This document shows, in pieces, positions 50,190-57,270 of a DNA stretch of 64,000 nt. Numbering within the stretch: position 1 is the stretch's first letter; each line of letters opens with the position of its first letter. Made by a program: the position numbers and the translations under genes. The notes below the pieces were generated by a model that searched no databases, had not been told where the DNA came from, and was given only the letters and a program-made list of their open reading frames with translations. Source of the DNA: Pseudoramibacter sp. (GTDB lineage Bacteria > Bacillota > Clostridia > Eubacteriales > Eubacteriaceae); assembly GCF_022484225.1 (NCBI RefSeq), contig NZ_JAKVLT010000001.1, positions 372,001 to 436,000 on the forward strand. Reading direction: 5' to 3'.

Positions 50190-50921
50190 ATGGCATTTAT
50201 CGAACTTCAGCACATTTACAAGCGCTATTTCATCGGCACCTCCAACGAGCTCACGGTGCTCCGCGACGTGAACCTCGAGATCGAACAGGGGAGCTTCACG
50301 GCCATCGTCGGCCCCTCGGGCTCGGGAAAATCGACGCTCATGCACATCCTCGGCGTCCTGGACCGGCCCACCGAAGGGCGCTACGTCTTAGACGGCCTGC
50401 CCATCGACCAGGTGCCCGACGCGAAGCTGTCGGCGATCCGCAACCAAAAAATCGGCTTCGTGTTCCAATCCTTTAATCTGATTCCCAGAAGCTCCGCCCT
50501 GTCCAACGTGGAGCTGCCCATGCTCTACGCCCGCGTCGGCGCCCGGGAACGCCGGGAACGGGCCTACGCCCTGCTGGACGCCGTGGAAATGGCAGACTGG
50601 GCGGACCACATGCCCAACGAGCTCTCCGGGGGCCAGTGCCAGCGGGTGGCCATCGCCCGGGCCATGGCCAACGACCCGCCCATCATCCTCGCCGACGAGC
50701 CCACGGGCGCCCTGGATTCCCACACCGGCCGAAGGGTCATGGACATCTTCCACGAGCTCCACAGCAAACAGCGCAAGACCATCATCCTCATCACCCACAA
50801 CGGGGAGCTTGCCGAAGAAGCCGAGCAGGTGATCACGATCCGGGACGGCCGGCTTTCGGGCCGTCGGCCGGGGCGGGCCGCCGTTCCCGAGGCCACGAAG
50901 ATTCTGGAGGCGCGCCCATGA
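50190..50921 (+). CDS. MacB-type ABC transporter ATPase (LolD/FtsE-like)
   Basis: 243 aa. Walker A GPSGSGKST (about residues 38-46), Q-loop VFQSFNLIPR, signature LSGGQCQRVAIARAM, Walker B IILADEPTGALD and the H-loop ITHNGELAEEAE are all present. The ATPase energises the permease encoded next, whose ATG overlaps its stop. A C-terminal basic tail (GRRPGRAAVPEATKILEARP) is unusual but short. The cargo of the exporter is unknown. Confidence 0.95.
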   Translation: MAFIELQHIYKRYFIGTSNELTVLRDVNLEIEQGSFTAIVGPSGSGKSTLMHILGVLDRPTEGRYVLDGLPIDQVPDAKLSAIRNQKIGFVFQSFNLIPRSSALSNVELPMLYARVGARERRERAYALLDAVEMADWADHMPNELSGGQCQRVAIARAMANDPPIILADEPTGALDSHTGRRVMDIFHELHSKQRKTIILITHNGELAEEAEQVITIRDGRLSGRRPGRAAVPEATKILEARP

Positions 50922-52150
50922 ACCTCAGAGAAAACATCCGTCTGGCGGTCACGAGCCTCAGGCGCAACAAGCTCCGCTCTTTTTTGACCATGCTGGGCAT
51001 CATCATCGGCATCGGCTCGGTCATCGCGATCTCGTCCATTGGCTCGGCGGTGACCCGCACCGTCAACGCCTCTTTGAGCGCCATGTCCACCAAGAGCATC
51101 AACATCAGCATCGCCCCCAGAAACGACAATGCCACGATCTCTTCCTACGACAACATCTCCGAGACCATGGTCGCGGCTTTCAAAAAGCAATTTGGGGACG
51201 ACATCCAGGACGTCGCCTACTCCACTTCCCCGACCACCGGAGAAGTCCAGAGCTTAAAGCCCAAATCGGTCTCCATCGTCGGGGCCAACGGGGGCTACCT
51301 CAACTACATGCAGCTGAAAATCGTCAAGGGGCACAATTTTACGGACGAAGAGGCGGCGGCCACGCGGCCTATGGCCATCATTCCGTCCTCTTTGGCGAAG
51401 TCGGTGTTCGGCCACCAGAACCCGGTGGGCCAGACCCTCCCCGTGAACGGCATCGACGGGGAGTTCACCTGTCCCGTGGTCGGGGTGTACAAACAGGGCT
51501 CCAAGGATTTCATGTCCGGGGCCTTTTACGACTCGAGTCCGATGATCTACATCCCGGCCCAGGCGGCCAACGCCCTCACCAGTTCGGACAACACCGGCTA
51601 TTCGGAAATCATCGTGACGTTAGACCAGTACGCGGACACTGAAGCTTTGAGCCGCACCATCAAGACCTGGTTCAACCGCCACTACTACGCGGACAATCCC
51701 GAGGCGAAGGTCGAAACCACCAACGTCGAAAAGCAGGCCAACGAGGTCAACACCCAGATGAACAAGCTGTCTCTGGGCATCGCCCTCATCGCCGGCATCT
51801 CCCTCCTCGTCGGGGGCATCGGGGTCATGAACATCATGCTGGTGTCCGTCACCGAGCGCACCCGGGAAATCGGCATCCGCAAGGCCCTGGGCGCGAGCAA
51901 CCGGGACATTCGCTTCCAGTTTTCCGTGGAGGCCATCATCATCTGCTTTGTCGGCGGGCTCCTCGGCATCGCCTTAGGGGCGGCCATCGGCGCCGCCGGG
52001 GGCCATTTTCTCCACATCGCCGTGTACCCGACGCCGTCGTCGGTATGTGTCGCGGTGCTGTTCTCCATGGCTATCGGCCTGTTCTTCGGGGCCTACCCGG
52101 CGAACAAGGCGGCGAAGCTCAACCCCATCGACGCCCTGCGCTACGAATAA
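50918..52150 (+). CDS. MacB-type ABC transporter permease
   Basis: 410 aa from ATG 50918 (ATGA overlap, GGAGG upstream). It has four predicted membrane segments: one after NIRLAVTSLRRNKLRSFLTMLGII, and three at the C-terminus in the FtsX-like domain (IALIAGISLLVGGIGVMNIMLVSVTERTREIGIRKALGA region, residues about 282-320 in outline). Between them is a large extracellular MacB_PCD domain (about 45-270). This is mechanotransmission-type rather than a pore transporter. The terminator after it is split by IS copy 3. Confidence 0.94.
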   Translation: MNLRENIRLAVTSLRRNKLRSFLTMLGIIIGIGSVIAISSIGSAVTRTVNASLSAMSTKSINISIAPRNDNATISSYDNISETMVAAFKKQFGDDIQDVAYSTSPTTGEVQSLKPKSVSIVGANGGYLNYMQLKIVKGHNFTDEEAAATRPMAIIPSSLAKSVFGHQNPVGQTLPVNGIDGEFTCPVVGVYKQGSKDFMSGAFYDSSPMIYIPAQAANALTSSDNTGYSEIIVTLDQYADTEALSRTIKTWFNRHYYADNPEAKVETTNVEKQANEVNTQMNKLSLGIALIAGISLLVGGIGVMNIMLVSVTERTREIGIRKALGASNRDIRFQFSVEAIIICFVGGLLGIALGAAIGAAGGHFLHIAVYPTPSSVCVAVLFSMAIGLFFGAYPANKAAKLNPIDALRYE

Positions 52151-52225
52151 AATCCCCAAAAAAAAACGCTTCTGATTGAGTGATATGTACCCTCTTTACT
52201 GGACAACCAGTAAGGAGGATTTTTT

Positions 52226-52798
52226 ATGCGTTATAGTTTTGAGTTTAAATTGAAATGTATAGAACTTTACAGATCTGGAAGATGGCCCGAAACGCCGGAT
52301 GGTATTTCTACTCATCACTTTCATAACACTATTCGTACATGGTCAGAAATTGATGAAAGGTTTGGTCCAGAAGCGTTAAAGCATCCAAAACACCAAAGAA
52401 AGTGGTCCCCTGAGGATAAATTGGCTGTAGTATCGCAGGTGCTTGCAGGGAATTCATTCCGATCTGTTGCTTGCCTTGCTGGGATTGGTAAGGGTATGCT
52501 TTATCAATGGGTGCGCAGATATAAGGAAGAAGGGTATAATGGACTGGTAAACAAACGTAAAGGAAAAAAGCCGAAGGAACCGTCCATGAAGAAAAAGAAA
52601 TCAGATCAACCACAGCCATTAACGGAATCAGAACGTGAAGAATTAATCCGTCTCAGAGAAGAAAATGCGTACATGAAAGCGGAGATTGCCTTTAGAAAAA
52701 AACTGATCGCCTTGAGGCGCGAAAAGTGGGCCGAACAGCATCTCAAGGCGAAAAAGCAAAAGCCGTCGAAGCACTCAGACAAAAAGGATTCCAACTAA
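52226..52798 (+). CDS. IS3-family OrfA, copy 3
   Basis: 190 aa, identical in protein sequence to OrfA of copy 1, with the same AAGGAGG start context and the same seven-A run (52696-52702) for -1 slippage into orfB. See the domain description at 1059-1631. Identity with copy 1 indicates very recent duplication. Confidence 0.95.
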   Translation: MRYSFEFKLKCIELYRSGRWPETPDGISTHHFHNTIRTWSEIDERFGPEALKHPKHQRKWSPEDKLAVVSQVLAGNSFRSVACLAGIGKGMLYQWVRRYKEEGYNGLVNKRKGKKPKEPSMKKKKSDQPQPLTESEREELIRLREENAYMKAEIAFRKKLIALRREKWAEQHLKAKKQKPSKHSDKKDSN

Positions 52799-53610
52799 AA
52801 TATTTGCTGAAGGCAGCAGGAATGGCACGTTCTACTTATTACTTTGAAATCAAGAAACCAGACCGCGTTGCCAAACGGAATGCAGCGCTTTCCGAGAGAA
52901 TCAAAACTATTTTTGAAAACCATCACGGAAGGTACGGGGTCCGAAGAATCTATCACGAGTTGGTGAATCAAGGCCATAAAGTTAATCATAAAAGGGTCCA
53001 GAGACTGATGCACCAGATGAGCCTCTGCGGCAAACGTCCAAAAGAAAAATATCATTCCTATGTGGGGACCGTTGGGAAGATTGCTGACAATATCATCAGC
53101 AGAGATTTCAACACAAAAGCACCTTTGGAAAAATGGACAACTGATGTAAGCCAGTTCAACTTCTCCTGGGGGAAATGCTACCTTTCTCCCATTCTTGACA
53201 TGCACACGAACGAGATCATTGCGTACGATTTATCTTTAAGTCCCAACATGGAACAGATTAAAAAAATGCTGCAACAAGCCTTCAAAAAGTTTCCTCATGT
53301 AGAAGGACTGATTATGCATTCAGATCAAGGCTGGCAGTACCAACACTGGTTTTATCGAAAAACTTTAAGAGAGCACGGAATTATTCAGTCAATGTCCAGA
53401 AAGGGAAATTGCTATGATAACTGCATCATGGAAACCTTCTTCGGACGATTAAAAAACGAAATGTACTATGGCGAGGAAAAAAATTATAAATCATTTGAAG
53501 CGTTCAGCAAAGCGATAAAAGAATATATGCAGTATTACAACAACAAGCGGATTCAGAAAAAAACAAACTGGATGCCGCCTGCAAAGTACAGGTTAGCATC
53601 CAGTTGTTAA
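52726..53610 (+). CDS. IS3-family OrfB, copy 3
   Basis: 294 aa, identical to OrfB of copy 1 (GTG start, intact D-D-E residues). Overlaps orfA by 73 bases in the -1 frame. The element appears complete and capable of movement. Confidence 0.95.
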   Translation: MGRTASQGEKAKAVEALRQKGFQLKYLLKAAGMARSTYYFEIKKPDRVAKRNAALSERIKTIFENHHGRYGVRRIYHELVNQGHKVNHKRVQRLMHQMSLCGKRPKEKYHSYVGTVGKIADNIISRDFNTKAPLEKWTTDVSQFNFSWGKCYLSPILDMHTNEIIAYDLSLSPNMEQIKKMLQQAFKKFPHVEGLIMHSDQGWQYQHWFYRKTLREHGIIQSMSRKGNCYDNCIMETFFGRLKNEMYYGEEKNYKSFEAFSKAIKEYMQYYNNKRIQKKTNWMPPAKYRLASSC

Positions 53611-53690
53611 GCAAAGCCGCTAGTCAATGTGTCCAGGATTCTGGGTACATATCATGAGAAATCTCAATCAAAAGCGTTTTTTTATTTTAC

Positions 53691-56051
53691 TTATTTATTG
53701 CGTCTGAACAGGCCGTGTTTCTTTTTCTTCGGGGCCGGCTGGGCGTCGTCTTCGTCCAGATCGTCCGCCGGTTCTTCTTCGTCGAAGAGGTCGTCGAAAT
53801 CGTCGTGGAAGGGTTTCGGCGAATCGTCGGCGTCGAGTTTTTCCGGCGCGTCGTCGATGGTTTCTTCGGATTCGAAGAGATCGTCGCTGTCGTCGGCCTG
53901 GGGTGCGCTGTCTTCCTTGGGTGCGTCAAAGAGGGACGGCACGGCGTCGTCCTTTTCGGCCATTTCGAAGAAGTCGTTGATGGCGCCGGTGTCCAGCACC
54001 TGGGTGTCGCCGAGGCGTTCGATGTCTTTGTCGATTTCCGCGTTTTTCGCGGCGACCTTGGCTTCGTGGGCCGCGGCTCTGGCCTTTTCTTCTTCGGTCA
54101 TTTCCGGTGCTTCAGGTTCTGCTGGGGCGGCTTCTTCTGGTTCTGATTCAGCTTCGGCTTCCGCCGGAGCTGCTTCAGCCGGTTCTTCTTCCGGTTCTTC
54201 TTCAAACTGCGCGTCTTCGGGGGCTTCTTCGAGATCTTCTTCTTCGAAGAGATCGTCAGCGGGTTCTGCCGGTTCGGGTTCTGCAGATTCTGCAGGAGCT
54301 TCGGCTTCCGGTTCCCCTTCGTCTTCAAAGAGATCTCCTTCGTTCAGATCGCTCCAGCTCCGGGAGCTGCTGAAAATGTCCCCGGCATCTTCGTCGGCGT
54401 CGGATTCATGGTCGAAAAGAGAGGTCTGGGTTTCGCCGGCGTCTTGAGATTCAGTTTGTTCATCCTGACCGTCGGCGGTGTCGTAGGTTTCCACTTCTTC
54501 GAAGAGGCCCCCTTCGTCGTCGTCCAGAGGTTCTTCGGTTTCAAAGAGAGAATCTTCCGGGGTTTCCTTGGCGGTTTCCCGGCCCACCTGTTCGAAGAAC
54601 TGGGCTTCGTCGGCGGTGAGGGTGTCGATCTTTTCTGAGACTTCGGCTTCTGGGGCTTCCGGCGCTGCCGGGGCCGCTTCTTCCGGAACGTCGTCCGACG
54701 GCGCTTCTGTTTCTGCCGGCGCTTCCGGTTCGGGCTGAGGTTCAGGCTGCGCTTTGAGGCTGTCGCCAGCGCTGGCCCGTCTCAGCACGTCGAGGACGTC
54801 GTGTTCTTCTTCCGCCTGACGGCTGCCCGCCGGGGCGGCCTTGGTTTCCGCGGTGCGGGCCGCTTCAGCGGCTTCGGCTTCCCGGGCTTCGGCCTGCTGC
54901 ATGAGTTCCACTCTGGCCTTGCGGCGCTTCTTCATTTCTTCGGACGTGTTCGGGGAGACCCACGGGATGTCTTCGCTCAAGGACACCGGTTCTTCCGGTT
55001 TGTTGGTCCGGTAGGCGGCGTGGCTCGTCACAAAGGCGTCGGCGTCTTCATCTTCCCCTGCGGGGGCTTCGGGCGCTTCGTCTTCGACGGTTTCTTCGGA
55101 TTCGAACAGCGCGTCGTCTTCGGCGGCTGCTTCGTCTTCAAACAAGGTGTCGTCTTCTGTTTCGTCGTCCCAGATCGCCGATGTTTCATCGGCAGGTTCT
55201 GTTTCCGGGGCGGTTTGAGTTTCGGGTTCGTTTTCTGTTTCAATCGGCTCGGGTTCGGCGGCGGCATCGGCGGTGGATTCCGGTGCCTGGGTCTGGGCGG
55301 CCTGGACCTGCTGCTGGTAAGCGTCGAATTCCTGCTTCAATTTGTCGGCCTGGCGCTGAACCGCATCCCGTTCCGCTTCGATGTCGGCCATCTTCTTGTC
55401 CCGTTCCGACAGGGCGTTCCGGAGTTCGGCGAGCTCGTCGGCGTGGGTTTCGGCGACTTCCTTCGCGCCGTCGATCTGGCTCATGAGGGCTTCTTTTTCC
55501 GTCTTGCTGGCTTCGATCTGCGCGGCGATGTCGGCCTTTTCCTTCTGGGCCTGTTTCAGGGCGGCGTCCTTGTCGTCCAGAGATTTCTTCAAGTCGGCGA
55601 TATCGGCGTCCGCCTGTTCTTTCTGGGCTTTGAGGTCAGCTTCCGCCTGGGCCTGCTGCTTTTGGGCTTCGGCGATCTGCGCGTCAGCTTCGCCGCGGAC
55701 CTGTTTTTCAAAGGCGGCCTTTTCGTCTTTCAGGCGGGATTTTTCCGCCGCGATGCGTTTTTCAACTGCTTCGTCCACCAGCTGTCCCAAAGTCTTCTGA
55801 CTCACCGACACGGCACGGTCGATGTCTGCGTCCAGGGCGCGGCGCTTTTCCGCCGCCGTCTGGCCGTGGCGGAAAGGCATGTGGGCCGCTTTGAGGCCGG
55901 ACACGTCTTCCTGCTGTTTTTCAGGTTCAGCCGGGGCCGCAGGTTTAGCCTGGGGCTGCTGCTTCTGGTTCGCGAACATCGTCTTGAGGTTCTCCGCTTT
56001 TTCTATGATTTTCGACATTTCTTTGTCTTGATGATTTTGATGATCATCCAT
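53691..56051 (-). CDS. Large acidic coiled-coil protein with repeated LF motifs
   Basis: 786 aa from ATG 56051 (GGTGGAACC upstream); an upstream GTG at 56063 is the alternative. No known family is recognised. Residues about 90-270 are a Lys/Glu/Ala/Gln-rich coiled coil. Residues about 270-770 are highly acidic and low in complexity, with many short repeats of the type D/E-x-LF-E/D (DDTLFEDE, DDALFESE, EDSLFETE, GGLFEEVE, QTSLFDHE, GDLFEDEG, DDLFEEED, PSLFDAPK, DDLFESEE, DDLFDEEE), separated by Pro/Ala/Glu linkers. A basic tail, PKKKKHGLFRRNK, ends the protein. There is no signal or membrane segment. It is probably a cytoplasmic scaffold or DNA/RNA-associated protein. The DnaA-box cluster lies directly upstream. 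Confidence 0.7.
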   Translation of the reverse strand: MDDHQNHQDKEMSKIIEKAENLKTMFANQKQQPQAKPAAPAEPEKQQEDVSGLKAAHMPFRHGQTAAEKRRALDADIDRAVSVSQKTLGQLVDEAVEKRIAAEKSRLKDEKAAFEKQVRGEADAQIAEAQKQQAQAEADLKAQKEQADADIADLKKSLDDKDAALKQAQKEKADIAAQIEASKTEKEALMSQIDGAKEVAETHADELAELRNALSERDKKMADIEAERDAVQRQADKLKQEFDAYQQQVQAAQTQAPESTADAAAEPEPIETENEPETQTAPETEPADETSAIWDDETEDDTLFEDEAAAEDDALFESEETVEDEAPEAPAGEDEDADAFVTSHAAYRTNKPEEPVSLSEDIPWVSPNTSEEMKKRRKARVELMQQAEAREAEAAEAARTAETKAAPAGSRQAEEEHDVLDVLRRASAGDSLKAQPEPQPEPEAPAETEAPSDDVPEEAAPAAPEAPEAEVSEKIDTLTADEAQFFEQVGRETAKETPEDSLFETEEPLDDDEGGLFEEVETYDTADGQDEQTESQDAGETQTSLFDHESDADEDAGDIFSSSRSWSDLNEGDLFEDEGEPEAEAPAESAEPEPAEPADDLFEEEDLEEAPEDAQFEEEPEEEPAEAAPAEAEAESEPEEAAPAEPEAPEMTEEEKARAAAHEAKVAAKNAEIDKDIERLGDTQVLDTGAINDFFEMAEKDDAVPSLFDAPKEDSAPQADDSDDLFESEETIDDAPEKLDADDSPKPFHDDFDDLFDEEEPADDLDEDDAQPAPKKKKHGLFRRNK

Positions 56052-56241
56052 GGTTCCACCCACTTTCTTTTCCGATTGTTGAAAATTGATTTTTGTACAA
56101 AAAACGATCTGAAGCTCGATACTTGAATTATATCAGAAACTCCCCTATTTAAAAAGGTTTTAAGGGGGAAAATGGCGAAAAACTTACGGATTTCCCCCAT
56201 CCTTGTGATATGATGAGAGCAGCTTTTATGAATATTGAAAT

Positions 56242-56437
56242 TGTGGAAAATTCTGTGCATTTGTGTATAATTTTGTCAAAATAAGCGGACGCTTATTTAC
56301 TTATCCACAAACTGTCGATAAAATGTCAACAACTTTTGGATGAATTTCACACCGCAATCCCGCCATTCCCAAAATTTATCCACAATTCTGTGGGTAATCC
56401 GGGAAAAACTTTTGTCAATCCCCACACCTTTTCCACA
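56242..56437. promoter_or_regulatory. Cluster of DnaA-box sequences
   Basis: Perfect TTATNCACA matches occur at 56262-56270 (minus), 56301-56309 (plus) and 56376-56384 (plus). One-mismatch forms occur at 56242-56250 (minus, TTTTCCACA), 56389-56397 (minus, TTACCCACA) and 56429-56437 (plus, TTTTCCACA). The 433-base gap (56052-56484) is otherwise AT-rich and also must hold the promoters of the two divergent genes. It could be part of a replication origin or a DnaA-titrating/regulatory site; dnaA and dnaN are not in the window. Confidence 0.6.
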
Positions 56438-56484
56438 TTTCCGTGCACAATTCGGCATTACGAACAGAGACGAAAGGAAATTTG

Positions 56485-57270
56485 ATGTCTGATTTGCTCT
56501 CAACTTTTAAAAAACCTGAGGAAAGACTCGAAGACCTCGGCCTCGACGGGCTGACCATCCTCCAGAATCCCCAGGCTTTCCGGTTTAATATCGACTCGGT
56601 GCTTTTGGCCTGGTACGCCTCAGGCGCTGTCCACATGCGGACGAAAACTGCCGACCTCGGCACCGGCACCGGCGTCCTGCCCCTGCTGCTTTACGGGCGC
56701 ACCCACACCGGTCACATTGACGCCGTCGAGATCCAAAAAGAGATGGCAGACATGGCCGCCCGGTCGGTGGCGATGAACCGCCTGGAAAACAAGATTCACG
56801 TGTTTTGCAGCGACCTCCGGGAAGAACCCGGCCGCCATCTGACCCGGGGCGCCTACGACGTGGTCATCACCAATCCCCCCTACATGCCAAAAGGCCAGGG
56901 AGCGGTCAATCCCGACCGTCCCCTGGCCATCGCCCGCCACGAGATCACGTGCACCTTGGACGACGTGGCGGCTGCCGCCCAGGCACTATTAAAAGACCGG
57001 GGCAAGCTGTTCATGGTGCACCGGGCCGACCGCCTCGTGGATTTGTGCGCAGTGCTTCGGGCCCACACCCTCGAAATCAAGCGCATCCGGCCCGTGCAGC
57101 CCTTCCCCGACAAACCGGCGAACCAGGTGCTTCTCGCCGCCGCAAAGCGGGGCAAGCCCGGTGCCGTCATCGAGGCGCCCCTGTCGGTTTACAGTGAACC
57201 CGGCGTTTATTCCGACGCCATCAACCGCATTTACGGCACAGACGGCCCGGTCCCGAAGGTGTTCCGCTAA
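56485..57270 (+). CDS. TrmN6-like adenine-N6 methyltransferase (YabB type)
   Basis: 261 aa from ATG 56485 (AAAGGAAA upstream). It has LGLDGLTILQNPQAFRFNIDSVLLAWYA at the N-terminus (residues about 17-44 in outline), the SAM motif DLGTGTGVLPLLLYG (about 66-80) and the NPPY catalytic motif TNPPYMPKG (about 131-139) of N6-adenine methyltransferases. Relatives methylate A37 of tRNA-Val; YabB in Bacillus is the closest described type. Unlike YabB, it is not followed by a GIY-YIG (YazA) gene. It overlaps the convergent helicase gene by 4 bases. Confidence 0.88.
   Translation: MSDLLSTFKKPEERLEDLGLDGLTILQNPQAFRFNIDSVLLAWYASGAVHMRTKTADLGTGTGVLPLLLYGRTHTGHIDAVEIQKEMADMAARSVAMNRLENKIHVFCSDLREEPGRHLTRGAYDVVITNPPYMPKGQGAVNPDRPLAIARHEITCTLDDVAAAAQALLKDRGKLFMVHRADRLVDLCAVLRAHTLEIKRIRPVQPFPDKPANQVLLAAAKRGKPGAVIEAPLSVYSEPGVYSDAINRIYGTDGPVPKVFR

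Larger units (their letters stand above)
52181..53654 (+). mobile_element. IS3-family insertion sequence, copy 3 (1474 bp)
   Basis: Same length, ends and apparently the same sequence as copy 1, in the same orientation 51 kb away. It is flanked by TGAG (52177-52180 and 53655-53658). It lies exactly where the stem of the host terminator meets its loop. Both reading frames are intact. Confidence 0.95.
52158..53684. terminator. Bidirectional terminator split by IS copy 3
   Basis: ACGCTTCTGATTGAG (52166-52180) pairs with CTCAATCAAAAGCGT (53663-53677), 14 of 15 positions. Removing the IS and one TGAG repeat restores a stem with an AAAT loop between A- and T-runs, serving the permease gene and the convergent acidic-protein gene. 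Confidence 0.8.

Noticed and set aside
1014-53654. A composite transposon bounded by IS copies 1 and 3
   Set aside because: The interval carries essential housekeeping genes (thrS, ileS, alr, ispF), and each IS has its own target repeat.
53691-56051. Sliding-clamp-binding function for the LF repeats
   Set aside because: Only one repeat (QTSLF) has the needed Gln; the others start with acidic residues.
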